Positions 46,482 through 56,639 of a stretch of DNA of 64,000 nucleotides are shown one piece after another (the first letter of the stretch is position 1; every line of letters starts with the position of its first letter). The stretch is from NCBI RefSeq assembly GCF_036850765.1, contig NC_089494.1, positions 124,001-188,000 of the forward strand, given 5' to 3'. The stretch is from Saccopteryx bilineata (lineage: Eukaryota > Chordata > Mammalia > Chiroptera > Emballonuridae). The translations under genes were made by a program, and so were the position numbers. The notes beneath the pieces were generated by a model. That model made no database searches. It was not told the origin of the DNA and worked only from the letters and a program-made list of their open reading frames with translations.

Positions 46482-47242
46482 AATGGGAGGATAAGACGCA
46501 GTATCTACCAAGGGGAGAGGCTGGTAGGTAGGCTGAAATGTAGGTCAAGGGACCAGGAGGTTGACGGCCCCTAGCTGGCATTTGACCAGGGTGGGATAAG
46601 CAATAATCAGGTATTGCTCTGTTAACTGGGCAGGTGAGATGGGTGGTTAGGCCCAGCACCTGTCCCCTGGATATAAAAAAAAACCCTGTTTATATTTCGG
46701 TCTCCAACAGATATTAAGATTTCAAATTTGTGTGTTGTGATTCTTACTCATTTGAATTCCCATGTTCGCATTTGGAGGCAGACTGGAAAAATATAAAATA
46801 AACAACAGTAAAACAGCCAATGCTAACAAATATTATAACAAGTGTCCTAATACAATTAAGTGATTAAAACCTATTAGATTAATAGGTTTAATCTATTACA
46901 AAGTCTTAACTAATACAACAGGATTAAAAATAAAAAATTAAAAATTTTTTTTAAATAAAATTTTTAGTCTTAAATGTCCTTAATATGTTAATGTAATTTC
47001 ACCAAGTCCATGTTGACACTATTATCGCTTCATATTATTTTTAAATGTAACCCAAGCCTACTTCAGTTTGAGAAGTGTCCCAAGGAGGAGTTACACACAT
47101 TCAGGAAAAGTTCACAAGGCACTGGAGTTGTGGTCACATTTCCATGCTTTGCAGCTAGGGTCCAAGTCCCAATGACCACTGCTTCTAGCTGGTAACAATT
47201 CAGGTAGACTGGAAAAGCCGTCTGCAGCACGTATGGAGACGG

Positions 47243-47290
47243 AGCTTCTGTTTTCTTTAAACTGGAGAGGTGAACCCAGGGGACCTTTCT
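47243..47290 (-). pseudogene. Possible integrase C-terminal remnant
   Basis: The minus frame reads KVPWVHLSSLKKTE, resembling the WVH-S-x-LKK motif near the end of gammaretroviral integrase. It is short and the surrounding sequence is not clearly pol, so this is tentative. Confidence 0.4.
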
Positions 47291-47499
47291 CTGGAGCTCT
47301 GCAATCATGGCGTGGTGAAGAGAACCTGTGGATACACTGTGCTGGGTAGCAGAGGTAAATTCGTCTAGATTAGGAGTAAGTCCCATCCTAAAATAGGCAT
47401 GGGGCATTGAAGCAAGAGGAATAAAGGAAACACTAAATATTAAACAAAGCAGCAGAAAATAAGACAATCAACACCCACAATAGAGATCTTCAAGGGATG

Positions 47500-47700
47500 A
47501 ATAAAAAAACTGAATATTCAGGCAAGGCATAGTAAGTGGCCCTTGTGTCCATAAGAAAGATCAGTTTACCTGCTACTTGGAAGAAATACCCTAGGCTTGT
47601 CCACAGCGATGTGAGATGGGGCCGATGGCCCTGGGCACCTTTAGTCTTCAGTGGCAAGCCTCAGTAGTCTGACAAGGTCAGGTCACAGGTAGCCGGAGCA
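47500..47700 (-). pseudogene. Retroviral protease remnant
   Basis: The minus frame reads KLIFLMDTRATYYALPEYS. The active-site DTGA is here DTRA (47538-47549). It is in the same frame as the nucleocapsid knuckle, separated from it by one TGA (47,662-47,664), the arrangement of gammaretroviral gag-pol read-through. Only the N-terminal half survives. Confidence 0.8.
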
Positions 47701-47741
47701 GGGCTAGAAGAGACTGAACCCTCCCTTGGAGGAGTGAGGGA

Positions 47742-47783
47742 GCAGCTTACCTTCCAGTGTCCCTTTTTGCCATAGTAAAGGCA
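47742..47783 (-). pseudogene. Nucleocapsid zinc knuckle remnant
   Basis: The minus frame reads CLYYGKKGHWKVSC, a C-x2-C-x4-H-x4-C knuckle with the second Cys replaced by Tyr. Single knuckles of this type are typical of gammaretroviral gag. Confidence 0.8.
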
Positions 47784-48230
47784 TGTCCCTGGTGGGGGCC
47801 GAGAAGCCTGGCAGGCTTTAGCTCAATGACTTTCCTTTCCACTCTTGAAGCAGGGCCCTGATGGAGTCCTATGAAGTCTCTCGAGGGCTTTGGAGTCTTT
47901 ATGGGTGTATGCCAAGAGCTGGCATTTTGCCTGATCTCTTTTTGGCTCTGCCTGCCTTTTCTGTTCCTCTCTTGGTCATTATAGACCTTAAATGCCATGC
48001 TCAGAAGATCTCGTTGAGGGGTTTGAGAGTCCCCATCTGCCTATATAAACTTTTTCCATATACCTAGGGCTGATTGGAAAAAGACAAAACAGCATTATCA
48101 ACTGGATTAAATAAAAAAGGGTAGAAGTTTGCAGGAAGAGAAAAGAAGTTTGGCATCTTTTGTAGGATTTCAGAGTCTCTCAGTTGCTGAATAAACCTGT
48201 ACATTAGTATTTAAGAGAAAAAATTTTAAA
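47784..48230 (-). pseudogene. Capsid C-terminal remnant
   Basis: The minus strand reads RDLLSMAFKVYNDQERNRKG at 47,990-48,020, resembling the conserved end of gammaretroviral capsid. It is in a different frame from the zinc knuckle, so a frameshift lies between them. Further gag-like sequence (QQLRDSEILQKMPNF) may extend to about 48,200. Confidence 0.6.
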
Positions 48231-48234
48231 AGGT

Positions 48235-49580
48235 CCAAAACATGAAGTTTTATTGAAAACAATAAAATACAGCAGATTCTTATTTTAAAGTAAAACTGAC
48301 ATTTCCCAGAACTTTCCTAGTACCGCACCATTTTGATTACTATTAAAAAACAAAACAAAGTCCCAATTTCAAAATAATTAGCAAACCTATTGGTAAACAT
48401 TCTTCTCATGGTTCTAGTTATTTTTCTAAATTTTACATTTGCGCTTTTTCAAGAATGAGAGTTTTGTTTTGTTTTTTTTACACTAAAGGAAATAAACAGA
48501 TTTATTGTAATAAACTTAAACATAAAAACCTGAATGTCAGAATTACACAGACCTTTCATTCAGAATAAATATTTAAAGAATAAGCTGTCCTGACACATCT
48601 AAAATATCCATCCAACAGATTAAAACAAATTTTAGCACATACTTGCACAATGCACACTTGCAGTGGTAAGATACTATCAGGAATACAAAAATGAATCTAT
48701 TTAAGTAACCCATATAACAATAACAAAGTTTTCAATGTATTAATACTATTAGCGAGGTATTATAAATTGGTACAGTAGCTCAGTGCCATGAAAGATTAAT
48801 TTCAACCGGTCTTTAAAGAGAAAGAGGTAGTATGTAGTCATGTCAGACAGCTTAACTCCAGAAGCAAGTTTAGATTTTAACAGAATCTTAACTCTCTCCT
48901 ATATTTACCAATGGAATCAGAGCCTTGCTTGGGGTGGCTCTTTTTCTCCCTTGTTATCATATAGATTTTTTTTAAGCATTTGTTGAGTACACTTTATAAT
49001 ATCTTTACTTCAAAATTGTAAGAAATACTTGTCTTTATGTTAACAAAACATAGTAAATGCATTTTCAAGTAACATTTCCAAACTTATTAAAACATTTTTA
49101 TCCTATTAACAGGCAAATTAAAGTGCACAATAAGGCTGGAAAATTCCAGTGTGGCTATTATTTTCTATATTATTAATGAAAATCTACACCTTTGCTAGGT
49201 AAATTCACCCTGTTTTAAGCTTTGCAGCCTGAAATTTGAAGTAGTTTAGCCAAAATTAGCAAGTTTTAGGATTCACATTTTATTCTATTTAAATTTAAAT
49301 GAGCGTGCTATATTTACTCCAATTAAAATTAGAAATTTGTAGGGATGATATCATCTTATTTTTCAATATTAAAGCCGGCATTTCTAATTCTTGCATGCAA
49401 AGACCAAACATAAATGACGATCTTCAGGCATAAAACAGTAAAGAAATAAAACGAGTTTAGAGAAAGAGAATAACTAGAAAAATCTGCAACTTTCCCAAAC
49501 TCTTAAGTATTCCCATTTACCAAAGAGAATCAGACAATAACACAACTTCAAAAAGCATCTCAGTCTTCCAATCACTCACA
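48235..49580 (-). other. AT-rich segment in the provirus with mRNA 3'-UTR features
   Basis: Read on the minus strand it is an AT-rich non-coding stretch with two poly(A) signals. One AATAAA, near 48,506, is followed after about 25 bases by an A-run (GTGTAAAAAAAACAAAAC). The second, TTTTCAATAAAACTTCATG, lies near 48,245-48,263. No gag or pol similarity is visible. It resembles the 3' UTR of a cellular transcript in the same orientation as the provirus. I do not recognise the source gene. Confidence 0.45.
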
Positions 49581-49616
49581 AATTCTATATAAGAACTGCA
49601 GCAGCCGAAATCCGCC

Positions 49617-50669
49617 TCAACCCCCGCTGACCTGGGAAGCCACCATGCACTGGTCGAGGCCGTGTGGTGCGGGCACATCCCCAGGGACGCGAGCCCCGTT
49701 GGGCATTCCGCACCGCGCAGGGTTGAGAGGCCGGAGGGCGCAAGGCCCACCGTGGGCCTCCGCGTGGTCCCTCCGGGGAGCTCTTCCCTCCGGCCGCACG
49801 CAGCAGCCTTTCGGGGGAGGGGAAGGCGGTCCGGTGGGGGCGGGAACCGGGCTTCCTCTGGTGTTTCCCGGAAGGCGCCCCCACGGGCCCCCCTCTAGGC
49901 ACAGAGGCAGTCCCACAGCCCCAGGACGCCGACTGGGCCCTTCTTTTACCCCCACCCAAACACCGTCCAATCTCGCTTGGGCGGGCCGCCAAACCCTGCC
50001 GCTGTCTTCGCACACAACTTCACCCTCCCCACGGCGGAAAGGCGCTTCTCTCACGATGACCCCGGATGGGGGAGCACCCCACACAACCAGTCCTGGGACG
50101 CCAGAGGCGGCCGCCAAACCACGCGCCCTCGGGGCTAGCCTGGCGTCTGTGGCAGGGAGGGGCCCACACCAAGCGCATGCGGAGGAAACCAAGCGGGTGT
50201 GGGAAGCCCCTCGGGGCAACAGGCAGGTCCACCGGGAAAACACACGGGAATCCCCCAAACCACCACACAGGGGCCGCCGTGATGCCCAGCACGCCCAGTG
50301 GCCCCCTGGGTGCACACACGCCCACGCCTTCCCTTCTCCCCCCCCCCCACACACACTGTACTTAGAAGCTTCACTCTCTAAAAGCTTTGACTTGACGAAT
50401 GCAGTGACAAAAACGGATAGACAAACAGCAAAGAAAACAGGCAAACAGTAAAAAAAAAACCAGATAAACAGCAAAAACGGATAAACAGCAAAAAACGGAT
50501 AGACAAACAGGCACCACACTTCCCTTGAGCTCGGAATATCTAAACTCAAACGGGGTTTCCTAAAGGCGGGCTGCCCCCCCAAATCTCCCAACCTCGCCTC
50601 TGAGGGGAGACGGCCAGTGGCTCCTTTCCGGCCAGTCAGCCAGAGCTCACGTGGAAAACAAAGGGTCAT
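49617..50669 (-). other. GC-rich provirus leader with a 350-codon open frame
   Basis: The region after the primer-binding site is CpG-rich and open for 350 codons on the minus strand. Its translation (Pro/Gly/Arg-rich, with an F/V/C-rich hydrophobic run from repeated CTGTTTATCCGTTTT-type units) matches no gag domain I know. High GC can keep frames open by chance. It may be leader/packaging sequence or transduced sequence. Confidence 0.35.
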
Positions 50670-50684
50670 GACCTTGTTTGTTCT

Positions 50685-50690
50685 ACTTAC
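50685..50690 (-). promoter_or_regulatory. Candidate retroviral 5' splice donor
   Basis: Minus-strand CCCCGG|GTAAGT, about 40 bases past the primer-binding site, is a strong donor match in a position used by retroviruses. Confidence 0.5.
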
Positions 50691-50728
50691 CCGGGGTTGG
50701 ACAATAAAGCTCTACGGCGGTCCCTCGT

Positions 50729-50746
50729 TTCCCGGCCAACGCACCA
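50729..50746 (-). promoter_or_regulatory. Primer-binding site for tRNA-Gly(UCC)
   Basis: Minus-strand TGGTGCGTTGGCCGGGAA lies two bases from the 5' LTR. Its complement TTCCCGGCCAACGCACCA is the 3' end of mammalian tRNA-Gly(UCC) with CCA, as I recall that tRNA, an 18 of 18 match. Confidence 0.85.
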
Positions 50747-50748
50747 AA

Positions 50749-51504
50749 TGTTAAGCCTAATTCGGAGGGACCCGTAACATTGAAGACAGGAACAAGGTCC
50801 GTCAATAACACATCAAAGCTTTATTGTCTAGCCAAGCGACGGCTACTCTGACAGAATTCTGAAGGAAAGCGCACACCTGCCCTTTGTTCTACTTAGTTTT
50901 TACAGTTTTGTAAGTGGGAAGTACAGAAGCAAAAATTGTCATTAGGAGCCCCTTACCACTATTGGTTATAGTCATATGTCCTTTAACATTGATAGGACCA
51001 CGTTCAATTTGCAAGCCATACATTATTTTGGAGAAAACAAAATTTACAAGTCAACACAATGGCAGAAAGATATCTTTTTACATATTAAAAGGTATTCCTA
51101 TATTATCTAGTGTTCATCTGCTAGCTCTCTGTCCAGAGTCACACATATTAACCACATGCATTTACATAGAAGAGGTAGTTTCCATGGGGACAAATGCCCA
51201 CAAATGGCTCATTGCTATAAGAAAAGGTTTATTTTGGCTTTTCTCTCCCTGCACCTGGCTAGCCATTCGCCAAAGGCGTGGTGAAATGTCTGGGGATCCA
51301 TGTTTCCCTCCCCTTTGCATTTACAACACAATGCCAAGGGCCATCCTGACTATGCCAATCACACAGTACAGAGACTATTCTCACAATTTCTCTGCACACC
51401 TTAACCCAAATTAATAAAATGTTCTTCAAGCCTCTTAAAATATTAATTCTGTAGCCTTTGGTACTTTACAACACCTGCCGGTGAAATGGCTCAGTGGCTC
51501 CTCA
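50749..51504 (-). repeat. Provirus 5' LTR
   Basis: Minus orientation starts TGAGGAGCCACTGAGCC and ends GGCTTAACA, with AATAAAG in GACAATAAAGCTTTG. It is followed by the primer-binding site and flanked outside by ATGT (51505-51508). Confidence 0.95.
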
Positions 51505-51557
51505 ATGTTGACATTTAGTTAAATAGCCTTCACTTTTCTACCTTGTAAGACTTTCCT

Positions 51558-51743
51558 TCTTTTAAAAGAATTGATTTTAGAGAGAGAGAGAAAGGGAGAG
51601 AGAAAGAGAGAAAAACATCAATTTGTGTTCCACTTATTTATGCATTCGTTGGTTGATTCTTGTACGTGTGCTGACGGAAGATTAAACTGTAACCTTGGTG
51701 GAACAAGATGATGCTCTAACCAACTGAGCTACCAAGCCAGGGC
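51558..51743 (-). mobile_element. VES-like tRNA SINE, old copy
   Basis: The minus strand begins GCCCTGGCTTGGTAGCTCAG followed by TTGGTTAGAGCATC, and includes AATCAACCAACGAATGCATA and a CT-rich end, the bat VES SINE layout. It is more diverged than the Rhin-type copies. Confidence 0.75.
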
Positions 51744-52022
51744 AAGGCTTTCCTTTTTGTTTTCTGTTGTTATTGTTGGTTTCTAGGACTTTCCTTTCTG
51801 ATGAATAGGTTCACACTTTCATATGGCATGTGTGCCTATTGTCCTAGACTTGGGACTCGGACCAAGAGAGTGGATCACTGGTGAGTCTTTTCGTAGGTGC
51901 TCACCCAGAAGACTCACGGTCCCGCAGAGCTGGATCTCCTGATGCTCCAGGAGCACCGCTCTGAGCCTGAGTCTGTGCCCAGGGCCCCCAGGGATGACAG
52001 CAGAGGGGCTGGTGTCAAAGGC

Positions 52023-52041
52023 GGGGGGGGGGGGGGGGGGG
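52023..52041. repeat. G19 homopolymer in GAL3ST2 3' UTR
   Basis: An uninterrupted run of about 19 G (C on the coding strand) starts five bases after the GAL3ST2 stop codon. Confidence 0.95.
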
Positions 52042-52045
52042 AGGG

Positions 52046-54916
52046 TTATGCCTCTTGTAAGGGGAAGCTCTTTCGGGGCTTTTTTGGGAACTGCAGGGCG
52101 TACAAGTGGGCCATGTACTGGAGCTCGGGCATGGCCATCCTCTGGCACATGCGCAGCGTCTTGTTTTCCAGATCCTGCCTGAGGTTGTAGCCCAGGATGT
52201 TTGCGTCTCCCGCCTGGTAGGGGAACAGCCGGAGGTCAGTGATCTGCGTCTTGTTCTTGGGCGCGCCATCCTGCAGGCACAGGGCCATGAGCTCGCGCCG
52301 CCGTGCCCGCAGCTGCTCCACCTCGGAGCGCAACCGTCGTGGGCCCAGCTCGGCGTGCACCGAGGCCCAGAACGTGCGGTTGAAGTGCTGGTAGAGGCGC
52401 CAGTCCAGGGCGCACCAGCGCTTGGCACGCTCCTGGTCCTCTGGCGTCACGCGCGTGATACTGCCCTTGCTGCGCGAGTTGAGCCTGAAGGAGATGACGT
52501 CGTCCAGCCGCCAGCGCAGCCGGCGCCGCAGCAGCACCATGGACTCGTCAAAGTGCTCGGCGATGAGCACCAGCTGGAAGCGCTGCTCCACCTCCGCCAG
52601 GCGCGCGCGCACGTAGTTCTCCTCAGCAGGCGCGTCCGGGTCGAAGCCCAGGTCGAACCACATGTGGTTCCTGGCGTAGACATTGGCCAGGCCCAGGCTC
52701 TGGTTGTAGTAGGTGCGCGGCGCGGCCAGGAAGGCGTTGAGGCTCGCGGCGGCCTTGAAGGCGGGCACATACCTTCTGTAGTAGGTGAAGGAGGACTCCA
52801 GTTGGAAGACGGGGTTTCTGAGGATGGAAAAGTAGAAAGTGTCGTTGGGCATCACTCTCTGCACCTGTGTAGAGACAGAAGGAGGGCTGGTGATGCTCCA
52901 GGCTTCTTGGAAGCTGGGGGCAGGTGGCCCCTCCTACCCACATCCTCCAGCCCGCTGTATGCCTGAACCTGCCTCTCCCACTGGCTTCCCTGCATCCCAT
53001 ACATGCTACCTTGCTCCCCTCACTGCCACTTTCCATGAGTGCTCAGAATGATTCTAAAACACCTGAACCTGGCCACATCCTTCCCCCAAACTCCTTCCAC
53101 TTCCCCCTCTCCTTCCTATAAGGGAATAAGGGAAGCCCCCCAGAAGAAGGTGACCTCTAAGCTGAGACCCAAATGATGTACAGGAGGAGGTGTGAAGAAC
53201 ATTGCCAAGGGGAACAGCACGTGCAAAGGTTCTGGGGTAGGAAGACCCGGTGGTTTGGGAACCAAGGGGGTGCTGGAGAAGAAGGGGAGGGCAGCAGGCT
53301 GTGCGGGCGCCCAATCCGATTCTAAGAGCAAATACAAGTGACTGAGAGTGAGAGGTGAAAGGTTGGGGTGACAAGGTCTTCCAAGGGACCTCTACCAGCC
53401 CCCTCTAGTCAGGACCCTGTACACACCCCCATGCCCTTAGTCTCTCTAGTGGCCAGGCCGTGACCTTTCTCCCTATGGTCATACCTCAAAGCCACAAAGT
53501 GCCTCCAAAGCCTGAGGCTGAGTCCTGTCCCTCCATCACACCCCCATCTCCCACCTGCAGAGGGCCTGCCCCCCCCCTCGCACCTCGGGCAGGTTAAACC
53601 TCAGGTGATTGCACATAATGTTGAAGTGTCGCTGTGAGCCGTCTGCCATGCCTTCTACGTAGCGTGCAAGGAAGAGCCATGGGTAGCCCAGGTGGACAGC
53701 TGAGCCGGCGGGCAGGGCCACTGAGAGGTTGTGTGTCTCAGCAAAGCGGAAGAGGATGTTGAGTACTGTGCTGCTGGCGGTCTTGTGTGTCTTGAGGAAC
53801 ATGATATTGGTGATGGGTGGCCCCTCATCCTGGCCCCTGAGCAGGCTGAGAAGAGAGCATGCCACTGTCAGGGATGGACATTTTCCCCTGACTGCACTCC
53901 CCATGCTGGGGACACCCCATTTCCATCCCCCCAGCCCCAACCCCAGCACTGTGGTCCCCCTGACCCAGAGACCCCTCAATCTTGCAGCCTCTGAGGATCC
54001 GTTGGCACAGACATGGTTCTCCCTAAGTGGCTGTCCTGTCTGTCCCCATGTACCGCAGGCTGCGTCCCCAGGCCCTGGCACCCCCCTCAGCTGCTCAACT
54101 TTCTGTCTGGCTCCCAGGGCACCTGGCCTGGCTCTGGCCCTGTGACCTGGACCACAAGTCTGGCATTTCTTGGCTGACCCTTCATATCAGGATGAGCCGA
54201 GCTGACCACAACTTGTGCCTACCCAGCTATGGACTCCATCCTGGAGCAGCAAGGCCCCAAGGCAGGGCCAGTAAGAGTGACCCAGGATGGTGGGGGACAG
54301 GGTCTAGAGGCCTGCACCAGCCTTGGGGACAAAGGGAAGGTGGCAAAGACCCAGCAGACTTCAGTATTCTTCCATCTCCCATCGAGATTCAACCCAAGGG
54401 GTGGGGATAGAGGGAGGAGGCCTAGTCACAAAACCCTCCCAGCAGCCAGGCCAAAGTGCTGGACCTGTGTGGCCACCCACATGGATCCTGGGCTTCACAG
54501 AGGACGTACCACTGGTGAGCAGTGAGCAGGGGTCAAGACCTGCCCAGTCCGGCCTCCCAACACCCAGTCACTTTCTGCTCACAGCTGCTCTCCCCAAGAC
54601 ACTCCCAGCCTCAGCCCAGCCCCCACTCTCCCAGAGCCCTCCTCACTGCCCACAGGACTCACTGGGAGGGCCTTGGGAAGTAATGGGTCCCCAAAAGGAA
54701 TGGCCCACCCCTCCTCTTATGGAAGGGAGACTGGAGACAGCCTGGAGGAGTGACCTGCCACAGTCACTGGCCAGTGCTCAGAGGTGGGCAGGCTGGACCC
54801 TGTACTGGTCTGGGAGCACCCAATGCAGCACTCACGGGGTAAGCATGCCAATGTCCACGTGCAGGAGGCTGGCCAGCAGGAACACAGTCAGGGCCAGGAG
54901 GAGGGTCCAGAAGCAC
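52046..54916 (-). CDS. GAL3ST2: Galactose-3-O-sulfotransferase 2 (first exon not found)
   Basis: Golgi type II membrane enzyme that transfers sulfate from PAPS to the 3-OH of terminal galactose on glycans. Three minus-strand exons: 54916-54836 (transmembrane segment [16 protein letters not shown]), 53836-53584 and 52864-52046, joined in frame with GT-AG sites. The 5'-phosphosulfate-binding motif is in [15 protein letters not shown]; the 3'-phosphate motif is in [14 protein letters not shown]. The end, [15 protein letters not shown], is followed by TAA at 52046-52048. Located exons give about 384 residues against 398 in human, leaving about 15 N-terminal residues for an initiating exon further upstream, which I could not locate. 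The exon 54836-54916 starts in phase requiring such an exon. Catalytic exons show no break. Gene order next to NEU4 and PDCD1 supports identity. Confidence 0.95.
52865..53583. other. GAL3ST2 intron
   Basis: Intron between the two catalytic exons; no repeat family recognised. Confidence 0.7.
53837..54835. other. GAL3ST2 intron
   Basis: Intron between the transmembrane exon and first catalytic exon; open frames on the plus strand are antisense shadows. Confidence 0.7.
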
Positions 54917-56095
54917 CTGGGGGCAGGGGAACCAGTGAGCCCCCACAGTCAGGGGCACAGGAGGGGCTGGTGCTGCCCCCCCACCCCCACCCCAGCTCAG
55001 CATCATCCACAGAACAGCTCCGATTGAAGCTCCGTGTGTGCTTGTGCGGGCCCTGGGCAGATGGGTCATCAGACTCCATGCCCACTGGCCTCCCTGCCAC
55101 ACCTCTCAAAGAGGCAGATCCAGTCCCTGAGAAGGGGGGGATCTGACAGGAGGAGGTGAGAGCAGGTCAGGGGGCCCCCTGAAGACTGGCCTGACTAAGA
55201 CCTCTGAGCTCACACCCCAGGGGCACATCTGGGGTGGGGCCTGAGAGGGGGTACATCCTGGCATTCCCCTCTCACTAAAAGGAGTAGCCCCGCACAAGGA
55301 GACTTTTACGAGGCTTGCCTAGGCAGCAGGATCTCGGCAAGTGGAATTAAGACACTGGTCCCTGGGCTGGGACACCCATGGGAGTCACTGTGACCCAATG
55401 AAGGTGCTCCGTGGCTAGGACTGTCCCTCGCTGTTGCTGGTGCTCAGGTTGCATACCTTTCGGGACTGCCGAGTTAAAGTGCAGGGAGCCTTTGTCCAGA
55501 AAAGGTGTGTCTAGGGCTTTGTCCTGTAGTCACCAAAATAGCCCTGTATCACTGCACCTGACATGCTCTGCCGCATGGAGTCTCAGGGGGTCACTGGTAC
55601 CCACTGGGCAGTGGAAGATCATATCCCTCACCTGAGGTCACATGCTGGGGAAGAGGCCTGTGGTCCAGAGACTCATTAACCAGCAGGCCACACTGTCCCC
55701 ACCCACACAGCACTGGGGCCGGTGGGGAAGCCTCCTGGGACACTAGAAGAGCCAAGACTTGTCCAGCAAAGCATGTCCAGTGGGAAGAACCAGGTCAGGA
55801 CAGAGCGATGCCACTGTGGGGACAGGAAAGCCCAGGTGGATGCCAGAGACCCCAAGGCTTTGCCCGGGGAAAGGAAGCAAAGAGTGCTGGTAGGAGTTGA
55901 AAACACAGGTGCTGGTTACAAGGTTGCCATCCCGTGGGAAGTGCATCAGTCGGGTCTGTTTTCTCTTTATAGCCAGATTATTGTTCCAATGTGCCTCTCC
56001 TTGAGTGCATTTTGATTTGCTAGTTTTTGTTGCCCTTGTAAATGAAATATTTATCCAAGTTCCAATCCTATCATTAGAGCAGAAAAACACTTTTT
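54917..56095. other. GAL3ST2 5' intron or upstream region
   Basis: Should contain or lead to the missing GAL3ST2 first exon. I found no ATG with a suitable donor encoding a matching N-terminus. Confidence 0.4.
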
Positions 56096-56357
56096 TAGCC
56101 TGACCAGTGGTGGCACAGTGGATAGTGCTGACATGGGCTCATCAATGTGAGTCTAAAGGTCCCTGACTTGAACTCAAAGATTGCCGACTTGAAGCCCAAG
56201 TTCGCCGGCTTGGTTTGAGCCCTGCAGCTCATCAAGGCACAGATGAGAAGCAATCAGTGAATAACTAGAGTGTGCCGCAACTATAAATTGATGCATTTCA
56301 TCTCTCTCTCTCCTTCCCCACCTTCCTGCCTCTCTCTCTCAAGAAAAAAAAAAAAAA
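56096..56357 (+). mobile_element. tRNA-derived SINE, long form with internal deletion
   Basis: Head GCCTGACCAGTGGTGGCACA, shortened tRNA part, CAAGTTCGCCGGCTTGG-type body and A15 tail. Target duplications unclear. Confidence 0.8.
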
Positions 56358-56639
56358 GATAAACATTTTTTTCCTGTACATCGTAACCAGTTCCATTACC
56401 AGGCTGCTGGTCACCTTTTATTCTAGAATCTGGTGCCCTTGGTCTTGGTGGTGTCCCTGCTGCCTGGTATGACAGGCTGCTCCGGGCTCATCCTCCTGGG
56501 CCTGGAACCAGACACATCTGCTCAAAACCCTGGGTCTTATTGGCAGGGACCATAATCTAGGGCAGAGAGTGCTTGCTGCTCTGGGTCCCCGCAGTCACAG
56601 AGCTGGCCGTCCCGTGTGATTTGCACCTGTATGTCCAGC

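Larger units (their letters stand above)
45694..51504 (-). mobile_element. Endogenous gammaretrovirus-like provirus, internally deleted
   Basis: A 5,811-bp provirus on the minus strand: 756-bp 5' LTR, tRNA-Gly primer-binding site, GC-rich leader with a GTAAGT donor, an AT-rich non-retroviral-looking segment, remnants of capsid end, nucleocapsid, protease and probably integrase end, a polypurine tract and a 776-bp 3' LTR. Reverse transcriptase, RNase H, most of integrase and envelope are absent, and remaining parts carry frame breaks and changed key residues, so it cannot encode a working virus. The two LTRs differ by roughly 15-20 substitutions by eye plus four small indels, so the insertion is old but not ancient. 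Confidence 0.93.

Noticed and set aside
47380..47467. Envelope signal peptide between protease and integrase remnants
   Set aside because: The hydrophobic stretch is in the wrong order for envelope and has no supporting downstream envelope sequence.
49645..50451. 268-codon plus-strand frame in the provirus
   Set aside because: It is antisense to the proviral leader; GC-rich composition explains it.
52106..52966. 286-codon plus-strand open frame
   Set aside because: It is antisense to the GAL3ST2 catalytic exon; GC-rich coding DNA keeps this frame open, and the minus strand matches a known enzyme.
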